Shown: one piece after another, positions 23,788 through 33,078 of the stretch
Layout of the letters: every line of letters begins with the position of its first letter
How positions within the stretch are numbered: the stretch's first letter is position 1
DNA from: Bacteroidota bacterium
GTDB lineage: Bacteria > Bacteroidota > Bacteroidia > Bacteroidales > Porphyromonadaceae
NCBI GenBank assembly: GCA_023389855.1
Contig: JAEWDZ010000004.1
Span: 1-64,000 of the forward strand
Direction of reading: 5' to 3'
DNA length: 64,000 nucleotides
The notes under the pieces: model-generated
Database searches by the model: none
Seen by the model: only the letters and a program-made list of their open reading frames with translations
Told to the model about the DNA's origin: nothing
Position numbers and translations under genes: made by a program

Positions 23788-23852
23788 AAAAAGATGTACG
23801 TAGATTAGTTCTATCTTTCAAGCTATACAAAAGTATATTATTAAAAATATGA

Positions 23853-23877
23853 GGGGAAGAATTCATCATTCTTCCCC
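23853..23877. terminator. Bidirectional terminator between the Usp gene and flavodoxin 2
   Basis: GGGGAAGAAT (23853-23862) and ATTCTTCCCC (23868-23877), a perfect 10-bp stem with a 5-nt loop between convergent genes. It has pyrimidine-rich sequence on the plus side and T-rich sequence on the minus side. Confidence 0.85.
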
Positions 23878-23940
23878 CTTTCTATTACAACTGATAAGGA
23901 TTTTCCTAATATATCTTACTCCAATAAAATGGGGTGTCCT

Positions 23941-24444
23941 TTACATCTCACTTTTTACGGCTGCAACCCATTTATCCATGCGGTCTTCCGTCATGTCACT
24001 CTCATTCACTTCATCAAGAAGAAGTCCAATAAGTTTATCTTCTTCTAAGCAGCGCGTTTCATCGTAGTTATACCCTTCTGGAGAGGTTTTCCCGATAAAT
24101 TGAGCACCAGTTTTTCTTATCTCTTCTTTGATGGTGGCTAGTGAGTTGCAAAACGTATCGCTGTTATTACTAGAATCGCCACATCCAAAGAACGCTATCT
24201 TTTTACCAGAGAGATTCAACTCTGCAGTTTTAGGTAGGAAGTCTTCCCAGTCGTCTTGTAGATCACCACTTCCCCAAGTCGAACTGCCCAAGAGAAGTAA
24301 ATCGTAATTAAGCATGTCTTCTGCTGAGGCATTAGCTACATCGTGAATGTCAGTGTTATCCACTCCTATTTTCTTTGCAATTTGCTGCGCTACTTCTTCA
24401 GTAGTCCCTGTAGATGAACCAAAAAATATACCTATTTTACTCAT
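23941..24444 (-). CDS. fldA: Flavodoxin (second copy), downstream of the hmu operon
   Basis: A 167-residue flavodoxin of exactly the same length as that at 357-860 and similar throughout. The FMN phosphate loop GSSTGTTEEVA is at residues 9-19, with GSSTWGSGDLQDDW and GCGDSSNNSDTFC as flavin-stacking loops. It has its own promoter at 24479-24509 and lies on the same strand as, and beyond the terminator of, hmuYRSTUV. The promoter shares a 10-mer with that of hmuY, so the two are probably co-regulated. Two flavodoxins in one genome suggest one for general metabolism and one for an iron-limited state; a role in supplying electrons to haem breakdown by HmuS is a reasonable but untested idea. Confidence 0.95.
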   Translation of the reverse strand: MSKIGIFFGSSTGTTEEVAQQIAKKIGVDNTDIHDVANASAEDMLNYDLLLLGSSTWGSGDLQDDWEDFLPKTAELNLSGKKIAFFGCGDSSNNSDTFCNSLATIKEEIRKTGAQFIGKTSPEGYNYDETRCLEEDKLIGLLLDEVNESDMTEDRMDKWVAAVKSEM

Positions 24445-24478
24445 ATAATAACTATGAATTTAAGTTTTTATTCTTGAG

Positions 24479-24509
24479 CAAAGATAGAAGATTAATCAAG
24501 TATGTGCAA
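24479..24509 (-). promoter_or_regulatory. Promoter of flavodoxin 2, sharing a 10-mer with the hmuY promoter
   Basis: On the minus strand TTG (24509-24507), 20 nt, TATCTTTG (24486-24479). The plus-strand ATGTGCAATA at 24502-24511 spans the -33 element and is identical to 33849-33858, at the same position in the hmuY promoter. A palindrome TCCTAT-TGT-ATAGGA lies 67 bp upstream at 24576-24590. Confidence 0.8.
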
Positions 24510-24702
24510 TAGCAATATATGATGATTTTACTCTTTTTTATACTTAATAGTAGGGATTATTATTTCTAGTCTCGTTCCTATTGTATAGGATGACTCAGTA
24601 TCATACATAGAAAATTTATTGGTATACTTCTCTTCTTGAAAAGAAACATTTCTAACGTCGTATCTTTTGAGAATTATATTGAGAACTTCGTACTAAACGA
24701 AA

Positions 24703-24734
24703 AGGAAGTGATATAATTTATAATATCACTTCCT
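24703..24734 (-). terminator. Terminator of the hmu operon
   Basis: A 12-bp perfect stem (24703-24714 with 24723-24734) and 8-nt loop. On the minus strand it is followed by TTTTCGTTT. It lies 128 nt beyond hmuV. Confidence 0.85.
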
Positions 24735-24862
24735 ATGCTAGCAATGGTTGTAATTAGAAGCAACTGAAGAAGAATGAACGTATTATTTTGCACTATAAGT
24801 AAGCGAAAGATGTATTACAAAATCAACCCTTGATATATGCTATGGTAGTGCTATATTTAACT

Positions 24863-25186
24863 CTATTCTTCAGGAATGTATATGATTTCACCGTTCTCCA
24901 ATTGATAGGCAATCCCGATCTTTTTTCCCTTAGTTTTTTCATTACTTGCTGCTTCATCACTCGGAGTATATTTCTCGATTTTTTCTCCTTTTTTTATGAG
25001 AATTTCCATGTTCTCTTTTCCAGGATTCTTAACGATAGTATAATCTTCCCGACTGAAGATCTCCGTCATGTTGAATTTCGTTACTAAGGCAACCATGAGT
25101 GCAACGGCAAATACCATAGCCACATCAAATAAGTTTGATGTGAGACTAGAGGGGTCGATTTTTTCTTTTTTATATTTTCTTCTCAT
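24863..25186 (-). CDS. hmuV: HmuV, DUF2149 small membrane protein
   Basis: A 107-residue protein with a basic N-terminus MRRKYKKEK, one membrane helix near residues 20-37 (LFDVAMVFAVALMVALV), and a periplasmic part ending in QLENGEIIYIPEE. This is the DUF2149 family, which is found next to MotA/TolQ/ExbB-like channels and CobN-like chelatases in several anaerobes. Its topology is that of ExbD/TolR: short cytoplasmic start, single helix, periplasmic domain; the helix carries an aspartate (residue 21) as ExbD does. It therefore probably pairs with HmuU. It overlaps hmuU by 4 nt and is the last gene of the operon. Confidence 0.88.
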   Translation of the reverse strand: MRRKYKKEKIDPSSLTSNLFDVAMVFAVALMVALVTKFNMTEIFSREDYTIVKNPGKENMEILIKKGEKIEKYTPSDEAASNEKTKGKKIGIAYQLENGEIIYIPEE

Positions 25187-25773
25187 CTCTCTGAACTTAT
25201 CCTTTCGTTGAAGTAATCAAGCCATAGTAGTAGTTGATGATTGTAGCGAGAAGTAATCTGTATGGCAATGTATCCTATTGCAGAAGCAAAAAGCCCCAAG
25301 ACTGTGGTGGCAAAGGCTACCTGCATATTATAACTCATACCAGCAATATCTCCTCCTGCTAATCCCGACAAGGCCGGTCCCATTGGAATTAATGTACCCA
25401 TCAGACCAACGATAGGACCAAATTTGGCTAAAATTTCAGCAGAAGAAAGACGTTTGTCTGCTAAAAGTTCAAACTCTCCAATGAGCAGTACACGGGTTTC
25501 TTGCGTACTATCAAAAAGACGTGTTGCTGTAATAAAAAAACTGTTTTTTTGAGGAGTTTTCTTTAGTTCCTCATGCAGTTGTTGAACGTTCTTTTTATCA
25601 GCCCCTCTCATTATGAGACTCATAGTCGATCGAATGCTTTTATGTCTCTGCCAAGATGAAAAAAGCATTCCGAGCAAAAGGATTGCACGAACGAATAGAT
25701 AAAGTAAAGCGGCAATCACAGGAACCAATAGTCCATTGGAAAGCCAAAACATAGCATCAGATAGGTAGTTCAT
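25183..25773 (-). CDS. hmuU: HmuU, MotA/TolQ/ExbB-type proton channel
   Basis: A 196-residue inner-membrane protein with three membrane helices at about residues 12-38, 110-130 and 148-172. The conserved channel segment FGPIVGLMGTLIPMGPALSG near residues 117-136, and the second AFATTVLGLFASAIGYIA near residues 154-171, match ExbB/TolQ. With HmuV as an ExbD-like partner it likely couples proton flow to work on a partner protein, either the TonB-type energisation of HmuR or the CobN-like HmuS. It overlaps hmuT and hmuV by 4 nt each. Confidence 0.9.
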   Translation of the reverse strand: MNYLSDAMFWLSNGLLVPVIAALLYLFVRAILLLGMLFSSWQRHKSIRSTMSLIMRGADKKNVQQLHEELKKTPQKNSFFITATRLFDSTQETRVLLIGEFELLADKRLSSAEILAKFGPIVGLMGTLIPMGPALSGLAGGDIAGMSYNMQVAFATTVLGLFASAIGYIAIQITSRYNHQLLLWLDYFNERISSER

Positions 25774-26543
25774 AATTTCTTAAAACGGGATATAATATAA
25801 CCAATAGTCCCACCAATTACAACAGTAATGGCTAGGACAAGTAGTTCAAAAATATTTAATACGGATGATGATGAGTGATGTACTTGAGACGTGGGATGTA
25901 AAACACCAGCTATAATCACTATAATGAATAGTGTAAAAGAGCAAAAAATACTACTTCTACATAGTGTGTCGTAGTTGTTATATTCGCCCATAAGAAAGCG
26001 AAGTATATAAGGGGCTAAAATTACTAATAAGAGAATGCCGATTACAAGCAGCAGCGTAACAAGAGTAAAGCTACTACCAGCAAATAGATAGAAGAGAAGT
26101 AATCTAAGATAGAAAAGTCCTGGAATAAAGAGCAGTGAAGGTAAATAGAGAGAAGTAATCCTCAGAGCAATCTTCATGCGGTCTACCAATGACGAAGGCG
26201 TAGGGGGAAGAGCTGATTCATCACTCGTAGCCAAAGGGATTTTCTCCACAAAAAGACTTCTAAGTCTGGATGTAAAACTTCCTTTTTTACTAGTTGTGAT
26301 ATACAGGGTGATGAGCAAATCTAGCATAACTACCAATGCAATATTCTGCAAAGTGGTAACATCATTGATAAAGGTTTCTACTTGTTGAAGGCTTAGAAAC
26401 TGTGCTCTATAATGGGCAGTTATAATCGCTACGACGTAAAAAAATCCATGGACTACTCGTACAGATAGTCTATGTTGCCGAGCTTCGTCGAGCACGAACT
26501 TAATAAAGGATAGTAGCAAAAGTGTTGCAAGTAAGTCCCGCAT
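25770..26543 (-). CDS. hmuT: HmuT, polytopic membrane protein of the hmu operon
   Basis: About 257 residues with six to seven hydrophobic segments spread over the length, including SLLFIPGLFYLRLLLFYLF, a following LVTLLLVIGILLLVILAPYI and a C-terminal LLVLAITVVIGGTIGYII. No catalytic motif is visible. In Porphyromonas hmu operons this position is a conserved membrane protein of unknown function. In other anaerobes the same neighbourhood (CobN, ExbB-like, DUF2149) holds an equivalent membrane protein. The open frame extends to a TTG at 26555, but the ATG at 26543 is preferred. A strong stem-loop precedes it. Confidence 0.8.
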   Translation of the reverse strand: MRDLLATLLLLSFIKFVLDEARQHRLSVRVVHGFFYVVAIITAHYRAQFLSLQQVETFINDVTTLQNIALVVMLDLLITLYITTSKKGSFTSRLRSLFVEKIPLATSDESALPPTPSSLVDRMKIALRITSLYLPSLLFIPGLFYLRLLLFYLFAGSSFTLVTLLLVIGILLLVILAPYILRFLMGEYNNYDTLCRSSIFCSFTLFIIVIIAGVLHPTSQVHHSSSSVLNIFELLVLAITVVIGGTIGYIISRFKKL

Positions 26544-26560
26544 ATTATAAATCAATGGTA

Positions 26561-26590
26561 GGAGTAAGCGTGATTTCTCACACTTACTCC
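26561..26590 (-). other. Stem-loop with GAAA loop between hmuS and hmuT
   Basis: On the minus-strand transcript GGAGTAAGTGTGA and TCACGCTTACTCC pair over 13 bp with one G-U wobble, closing a GAAA loop. There is no T-run after it, so it is more likely an RNA stability or processing element than a terminator. Confidence 0.6.
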
Positions 26591-26603
26591 TTATACATAT
26601 ATT

Positions 26604-29600
26604 TTATTTTTTTTTGCGTCGTCGAGCAACCATTACAATAATCAAGCATAAGGCTAATGCCCCCACAACGATGTAGGTAAATCGATAATTGAGCCTCTGA
26701 TTCTCTACTAAAGATGATTTCTTATTCTCTTCACCTTCTTTCTTTAGTCGTTGTCCTTTCTGAATCTCAGAAGAGGTCATTGTTATACTGCGTATATTCT
26801 TGATTTCTTGTTTGTAGCCTTCTCTTTTATCGTTAGGTAGCTGGTCGCTGATAAAATCACGGAGCTTAGCATTGTCGCATACGAATCCGCTACATCCTGC
26901 TCCATGCTTGGCAATCGACTCTTCGTGCATAGATGCTATATTTTTGATCTGTTCGGAAGATGCTTTCCACATGCCTTTACGGATTGTTTCTAGCATAACG
27001 GCGGTCAATTCTTGTAGAGCGGCAGGATTTTCACGATCAAAGAATTCATGTACTCCCAACCTGTGTTTGTCTACAACATAGGTTTCATAGATTTCATCCC
27101 ATAACTCTTTGTCTATGGCACTAGGTTTCATCACATTCCACCCATAGGTGTTACGAATCGTTTCAGATAAATCGCTAGCTGCAGTTGCACCTCCCTTAAC
27201 GACTTCTTTTACATAGGTGGGATTCAGGATCGTTGTACGAGCTTCTGCTCCTATACTTTGCTTAATCTCTGTGACTCTTGTTCGATTGTGATTGCGCAAA
27301 TCGTTGAAATAGCCTTCTGGGTCTTTGCCCGTAACTTTTTGAACGGATAGTGTCAGTCCACCCATAAATTCATATACGTGATCTAGACTTAGAGGCCCCC
27401 AAGTATTGCTTTGTCTTGGCTGAACAACGACATCTGTTCTTTGAAGAGCTGCTTCAAATAGACCAGCTGTAAAAGAACTCCATTTTTCTTTATCAGCGTA
27501 TACTGCTCCCATGTTGTTCATGTATACATCTGCAATTTCTTCTCTTTTTTCCCACTTATCTCCAGCCTCTACCATTTCTTGTATGCCTGTTCCATAAGCT
27601 CCATTGAGACCTCCAAATACGCGTTGAGAAGAGAGTGCACGGGCATCGTGTGGGCTTAGACCCTTATCAAGAAGCATTTTTTCTGCTGCATCAACTCCTT
27701 TTTTCACCTCATTATCGTTTTCATCCTTTGCACTAGCTGCAAGATCTATAGCTTTTTGAATCAGATAAAGACGGCTCGCTGCAAGATCTCGGAACTGTCC
27801 AGATGTCTGAACTACTACATCGATCCTTTTCCTTCCTAAATCTTTACGAGGAATGAGGCGTACATCTTGTATGCGACCCATAGGATCTCTCACAGGTTCA
27901 CACCCTACTAAATATAATATTTCGGCGATAGTAGCACCTTCGCTTTCAATAAAGGAGCTACTCCAAAGCGTGAAACTGACTTTCTTGGGTAATTCATTAT
28001 GCCGATGAGTATAATCTGCAAGCATGTCTTTGGCCATTTGCATACCCTTTTTCCAGGCAGCATCACTGGGCGTTGCCTCGGCATTGATAGCATAGAGGTT
28101 TCTTCCAGTAGGCAAGGATTGAGGATTGCCGATATAATCCCCTCCAGGGGATGGGGCAATGTATCCTCCATTAAGAGCATTTGTCCATGATGCCATCTCG
28201 AGCTGAGGACTTTTGCGTAAGTACTCAAGATAATTACTTACATTTTCTATGGATTTTTTCAATGTTTCTATTGTAGCAGCAAAATGTTGTTCTTTGGGAT
28301 CAAACAAAGATTTCTGTCGAGCCAAGACAGCTTCTATTGCTTCCTTAGGCATACCCGCTTTGGCTGCTTTTTCGGGATCGAATTTTTCGTTTTTTGACAT
28401 TCCTATTTTGTGAGGGTGCTCTTTCTTATTATCATTGGAAGGTTTGGTATTCCTACTGTCATTCCCACTCTTCTCATTCCTCATCGCGCCACTCATATTT
28501 CCCATCATCATAGGCCTAGTCGCACTTCCTTGTTTTTGACTAAAAGCCTTGGCTCTTTCAATATCTTCCTGACTAACGCCCAAACTCGTCATAACCACAT
28601 CCACATTGGGAGTTCCACCTCTGATTATATTCTCTACGATGTTACGAGCTTTACTCCTATAGTTTTTTGTGAAGAATCGTTCATCTTTCACAGAAGATTC
28701 GGTGATTTTCCCTTTCTGAATATCCAGTGAAGACAAGGCATAAGCAATAGGATCTATGGACATAAGTCGTACTGAACTAAGGATTTTTTCTTCGCTAAAG
28801 GGAATGCCGGTAGTATACAACCCTCCAGGTATTTTACTGATAGCTATCTCTTCAACAAAATCGCTGAGCTGCTGTATTTCATCTCTGGTAAGAGGTACAG
28901 AAAGGGTAGAGTCTAATCGAAGATCTCGGTGAAATCCATTTTCTACAGCTACTTTTTTTATTTTCAGAGACAGTTCTTTGTTTTCTTTTTCCTCAGATAG
29001 ATATTGGTCCATAAGGCGCTGAATTGGGGATACCCCTTCTCTGAGGTTTGTTTCAATAAATGGTTGGTTGAGGTAGGTAACAGTAGTTGCATAGCTTCGA
29101 CGCTTAGCCATCATGCTTTCACCAACATTGGCTATCGTATAGTAATAAACATGAGGTAATGTTCCGACTAAGCGGTCGGTCCAGTCATCAGAAGATAGGG
29201 CAATTTGTTTACTTGGAATAAATTCTAGACTACCGTGTGTCCCGAAGTGAGTGAGTACATCAGCTTTGAATTCTTTCTGTACCCATAAATAAGCTCCAAT
29301 ATAAGGATAGGGAGGAATGGGGTTACTGCCATGAATCGCTTTGAAATCGTTGATGCCTGTAGTTTGGGCGGGTTGGGGGAGCAGGACTACGTTGCCAAAT
29401 TGCACCCGGGTAACCATCAGGTTTTCTTTTCCATCTTTTTCGATTGTGAAGAAATCACCAGGAGCCTTTCCATATTTCTCTTTGAGTAGATTTTGTTGTT
29501 TTTCTGTAAAAGAACTGGAAATCCAATTGTTTAGGCTATCAGCACTTATCAACGCAGGATATCCTTTCTTAGCAAAGTTGTCAATAGCTCCTTCAGCATA

Positions 29601-30875
29601 TGAATTGAAGATAGCTCCTTGCTCATTAATTATATGTGCAAATTCTTTTTCACTATCGGGAAGACCAGTCAGATTGTAGCCATTTTCCTTCATACTTTTT
29701 AGAAGGTTATATAACGACGGCATTACTTCTATACCTTGGGCGACAAGACTATTTTGACCAGGTCCCTTAAAATAGAAGATTGCAACTCTTTTTTCGGCAT
29801 TTGTCTTTTTTTGCAATGCAATATAGTTTGCCACGATATCGGAAAAATAATCCAATCTGTCTGGCATCGCTTGGAAAAGTTCGAGGTCTGAACGCTCATC
29901 TTTTTCGAGAGAAAACAGTGCATAGGGTAGTATCACTCCATCGAATTCAGGCGATGCAACGCTCTGAGAAAGCATACCGCCAAATAATCCTTGTGGGTCT
30001 TTTTCCCAATTCTCACGACTGCTCAAAATAGGAAGAGCCGATAAAAACGGAATGTTATGCTCCTTGAGCCATTGCTGACTCTCCATAGCACTTCCAGTTG
30101 TTATGCGACCATGAGGGATAACTACAACTAGGTCGGGGGCTATAGCTTCTAGTATTTTAAAGCGATCTTTACCCGACGAAAACGGATAGATATTCATTCC
30201 TTTCTTTTCGAACACCTCCACCATTGTGTCAATGTGTTCGCGGTTGGATATAACGGGATCGGCAAAAGATATAAAGACAGCTACTTTGGGTGCTCCTTCT
30301 TTGAAACCGTGTGAACGATAATAGGTTTGATATTCTTCGTAGGAATTAAAAATATCGTTATCTGTTTTTCCGTAGAATAGGTTTTCACCATACTTATACG
30401 GTTCTTCAATTTTACCTTCTCTAAGTTTTTTACCGATCAATTCCTTTCGGACGTAGTTAAAAAGAGACTTATAATTTCTAGCTCCTCCAGACAGAACATA
30501 ATCTCTTAATAAAGCCTGTTCCTCTTCGGAAAGATTACTTAGTTGATCCTGAGGATTGGTTGTTAATACTACGCAATAGGGAATCTTTTTGTCGTCAAGG
30601 GCGATGATTTTCTTACGACCTTCGTCTCCCCATTTTTCCCCCCCCATACCCCAAAGAAGTACGGCATCATAGTTTTTGAGTTTACTCATATTGGTTTCGA
30701 GAAAAGCATGGGCGTTTTTCTTGTCTATGCTTTTAATCATTCTTCCTACCATAAAGGATGGAAAGTTTACTAATGCCACCTTCGAGGGACGCGGACGAAA
30801 AATGGCGTATGATCCGATGGCAATAGCAATAGCTGTTATTGCTACTCCTAGGATTATTAGATTCTTTGTCTTCAT
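26604..30875 (-). CDS. hmuS: HmuS, CobN/magnesium-chelatase-like membrane protein of haem uptake
   Basis: A 1423-residue protein related to CobN and the large subunit of magnesium chelatase. It is held by an N-terminal helix (residues 5-26) and a C-terminal helix (near 1398-1416, YIVVGALALCLIIVMVA before RRRKKK), so the large body is periplasmic. The family motif HFGTHGSLEFIPSK lies near residue 545, and GAYLWVQKEF just before it. A low-complexity, Met/Gly/Asn/Lys-rich linker near 790-840 splits the two halves. In Bacteroidetes, HmuS is thought to act on haem, removing iron from the tetrapyrrole, the reverse of its relatives' metal insertion. It needs no AAA+ partner genes here; HmuU/HmuV may power it instead. 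It is 42 nt downstream of hmuR. Confidence 0.93.
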   Translation of the reverse strand: MKTKNLIILGVAITAIAIAIGSYAIFRPRPSKVALVNFPSFMVGRMIKSIDKKNAHAFLETNMSKLKNYDAVLLWGMGGEKWGDEGRKKIIALDDKKIPYCVVLTTNPQDQLSNLSEEEQALLRDYVLSGGARNYKSLFNYVRKELIGKKLREGKIEEPYKYGENLFYGKTDNDIFNSYEEYQTYYRSHGFKEGAPKVAVFISFADPVISNREHIDTMVEVFEKKGMNIYPFSSGKDRFKILEAIAPDLVVVIPHGRITTGSAMESQQWLKEHNIPFLSALPILSSRENWEKDPQGLFGGMLSQSVASPEFDGVILPYALFSLEKDERSDLELFQAMPDRLDYFSDIVANYIALQKKTNAEKRVAIFYFKGPGQNSLVAQGIEVMPSLYNLLKSMKENGYNLTGLPDSEKEFAHIINEQGAIFNSYAEGAIDNFAKKGYPALISADSLNNWISSSFTEKQQNLLKEKYGKAPGDFFTIEKDGKENLMVTRVQFGNVVLLPQPAQTTGINDFKAIHGSNPIPPYPYIGAYLWVQKEFKADVLTHFGTHGSLEFIPSKQIALSSDDWTDRLVGTLPHVYYYTIANVGESMMAKRRSYATTVTYLNQPFIETNLREGVSPIQRLMDQYLSEEKENKELSLKIKKVAVENGFHRDLRLDSTLSVPLTRDEIQQLSDFVEEIAISKIPGGLYTTGIPFSEEKILSSVRLMSIDPIAYALSSLDIQKGKITESSVKDERFFTKNYRSKARNIVENIIRGGTPNVDVVMTSLGVSQEDIERAKAFSQKQGSATRPMMMGNMSGAMRNEKSGNDSRNTKPSNDNKKEHPHKIGMSKNEKFDPEKAAKAGMPKEAIEAVLARQKSLFDPKEQHFAATIETLKKSIENVSNYLEYLRKSPQLEMASWTNALNGGYIAPSPGGDYIGNPQSLPTGRNLYAINAEATPSDAAWKKGMQMAKDMLADYTHRHNELPKKVSFTLWSSSFIESEGATIAEILYLVGCEPVRDPMGRIQDVRLIPRKDLGRKRIDVVVQTSGQFRDLAASRLYLIQKAIDLAASAKDENDNEVKKGVDAAEKMLLDKGLSPHDARALSSQRVFGGLNGAYGTGIQEMVEAGDKWEKREEIADVYMNNMGAVYADKEKWSSFTAGLFEAALQRTDVVVQPRQSNTWGPLSLDHVYEFMGGLTLSVQKVTGKDPEGYFNDLRNHNRTRVTEIKQSIGAEARTTILNPTYVKEVVKGGATAASDLSETIRNTYGWNVMKPSAIDKELWDEIYETYVVDKHRLGVHEFFDRENPAALQELTAVMLETIRKGMWKASSEQIKNIASMHEESIAKHGAGCSGFVCDNAKLRDFISDQLPNDKREGYKQEIKNIRSITMTSSEIQKGQRLKKEGEENKKSSLVENQRLNYRFTYIVVGALALCLIIVMVARRRKKK

Positions 30876-30917
30876 TTTATTATATAGTGAATAATACGTG
30901 TCAATTCATCTCTTCAA

Positions 30918-32924
30918 TTAAAATGCTATGCGGATAGTTCCAAAATATGATCTGCCTGGAGATAGCGGCGCGTTAAATACAGCATTATTGGGTAAATAGT
31001 TAAACAAATTGTCTACGCCTAGCAATAATTCGTAATGATCGAAAAAGTTTTGTTCACAGCTTAGTTTTGCTAATGTAGCCGACTGGTATTTTAAGTCTTT
31101 TACTTCGTAATTCTCCAATGTATCATCTTTTTTTACTAATTGTTTGTTACTGAAGGATGATAAATAGCGAATAGAGAAGTTTGCAGTTAATCGGTAGTGT
31201 TTTGAAAAATGGTGGTGCCACTTCAATGAGCCCACCAAACTGTGAGGCCGCGTATATGTGGTATAGACGTTATGTCCATTTTTATCTACGTAGGCAGAGC
31301 CGTCTTGCATTGTAATGAGATAGTGATTGTAGCTATATGCATACGATGCTCTTAGGTCAAAACCGAAAGGCAAACGAATTTTTGTATTGAAATCAATCCC
31401 CCAAATATTCCCACGGTCATTTTTTGGAGAATTTACATAGTAGTAGGATAGATTACCGTTGGCCCCTTCCTTTGATTGGAGTGCTATTTGATTAAACACT
31501 TTATTATAGTATCCACTGATTACCATGTTTAGCCATTCGTTGTTGTATTCTCCGCTCAGAAGGAACATATTGCTTCTCTCTGGTTTGAGATTTTCATTAC
31601 CATAGATATAAAACATACCCATGTGGTCAAAGAAAAAGAAAAGTTCCTGCATCGAAGGCGTACGGTATCCTTGTGAAAAATTAGCGCGGAAAGAATAATG
31701 GTTGTTTGGAGTATATCGAGCAGATAAGCGGTTAGTATAATGTACACCGTAACGTTCTCGCATATCAAGACGACCACCATAACATAAAACGAGTTCTTCC
31801 AGTGGAGTGTATTGATATTGTCCGTAAATAACCCCGGTATTCAGACTCTTAGCTCCGGGAACTTCAGGTGAGGAGAGGCGAGGAGAGGTGACGCGGTCAA
31901 AATTGTACTCTCCTCCAAGATTGAGTTGGTGTTGGGCTGATATATCAAAATTGTATTGTGCGCGAATATAATGCATCAACTCATTGAAAACGACTTTTCG
32001 TGGAGTTATTTTACTTTTTTTTAGTACCGAGTCTTGCTTGTATATATTGAATGAGTATGACAAGTCAATATTTTGTCGCTCAGAAAATCGCCATATGCCT
32101 CCTAATTTTAAGTCAAAAGAATTGTACTCATAATCCAAAAGATCTCCTCTTTTTTGCCTGCGATTGTTGTATAAGAGATCCAGTTTTAGTTTTAGATCAT
32201 GATTAGGTGTATAGATCAGTTTCTCATTCAGATTCAATACATGCCCCCCATATACTTTCCTTTGGGTCATCTTTTCATCAGCGATGGTGTAGGGTTGATC
32301 TTTAGAGTAACCAGCATCGGTAATACTTCTTAATTTAGATATATTGAAAGCGATATTAGCATTATAACGTTGATTCTTTTTGCTGTCGAAGAACCCCAAA
32401 AAAGAGCCTGATATTTGCTTGTTACTATGCTTCGTAATGATATTTACTACAGCTGCTAATGCGTTAGATCCATATAAAGCACTTCCAGCCCCTCTGATGA
32501 TTTCTATTTTTTCAATGTTATCAGGATTGATACGGCTAAAGTCTATTTCTCTACCGGTACCCGTAGTGATGGGATCTCCATCAATTAGAAATAAAAAACT
32601 ATTACTATCAAATCCTCGGTAAGACAAAATATCTTGACCTCCGTGTTTCGTAAATTCCACACCGGGAAGGGTATATTCTAATAAATCAATAAAACTTTTT
32701 GGAGAGATTAGTTTGATTTGTTGAGGACTGATAACCTGTATACATACAGGCTGATCTTTTAAAAGTTTTGGGGTTCGTGTGGCAGTGAATACAACTTCCT
32801 CTAACGCTTCTTCTTGTTCACAATGAACAGAATCCTTTTTGAAACTATTGTGGCTTTCTTGTGCAAAGGAAAAGCCCGTCGCAACTAGAAATAAAGGAAC
32901 TAAAGGGAGTAATTTACCCAGCAT
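30918..32924 (-). CDS. hmuR: HmuR, TonB-dependent haem receptor
   Basis: A 668-residue outer-membrane receptor. Signal peptide to about residue 21 (FLVATGFSFAQ). The plug domain spans about 45-160, with EEVVFTATRTPKLLKDQP resembling a TonB box followed by the plug, and IEIIRGAGSALYGSNALAAV near its end. The rest is a 22-stranded barrel ending in a C-terminal phenylalanine (GTIRIAF). The barrel includes GYRTPSMQELFFFF and then GNENLKPERS, corresponding to the FRAP and NPNL boxes of haem receptors. It lies between the haemophore-like HmuY and the chelatase HmuS, as in P. gingivalis. A hairpin upstream probably lowers its transcription relative to hmuY. Confidence 0.95.
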   Translation of the reverse strand: MLGKLLPLVPLFLVATGFSFAQESHNSFKKDSVHCEQEEALEEVVFTATRTPKLLKDQPVCIQVISPQQIKLISPKSFIDLLEYTLPGVEFTKHGGQDILSYRGFDSNSFLFLIDGDPITTGTGREIDFSRINPDNIEKIEIIRGAGSALYGSNALAAVVNIITKHSNKQISGSFLGFFDSKKNQRYNANIAFNISKLRSITDAGYSKDQPYTIADEKMTQRKVYGGHVLNLNEKLIYTPNHDLKLKLDLLYNNRRQKRGDLLDYEYNSFDLKLGGIWRFSERQNIDLSYSFNIYKQDSVLKKSKITPRKVVFNELMHYIRAQYNFDISAQHQLNLGGEYNFDRVTSPRLSSPEVPGAKSLNTGVIYGQYQYTPLEELVLCYGGRLDMRERYGVHYTNRLSARYTPNNHYSFRANFSQGYRTPSMQELFFFFDHMGMFYIYGNENLKPERSNMFLLSGEYNNEWLNMVISGYYNKVFNQIALQSKEGANGNLSYYYVNSPKNDRGNIWGIDFNTKIRLPFGFDLRASYAYSYNHYLITMQDGSAYVDKNGHNVYTTYTRPHSLVGSLKWHHHFSKHYRLTANFSIRYLSSFSNKQLVKKDDTLENYEVKDLKYQSATLAKLSCEQNFFDHYELLLGVDNLFNYLPNNAVFNAPLSPGRSYFGTIRIAF

Positions 32925-33032
32925 AAAAATAAGTGAATAATAGAATTGAAAGAATTATAGTAGAATCTATATATAAAGAAAATAACCAATCATAAAGATT
33001 AGTCAAAGTATAGTGATACGAAATAAATATAA

Positions 33033-33067
33033 GTATATGAGACATAAAAGCGATATGTCCCATATAC
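33033..33067 (-). terminator. Attenuator-like hairpin between hmuY and hmuR
   Basis: Minus-strand GTATATGGGACATA (33067-33054) pairs with TATGTCTCATATAC (33046-33033) over 14 bp with one G-U wobble, followed by an AT-rich, T-dominated tail (33032-33020). It lies just 11 nt past the hmuY stop and no strong promoter was found between it and hmuR, so it likely sets the hmuY:hmuR ratio. Confidence 0.75.
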
Positions 33068-33078
33068 CTACTATCATA

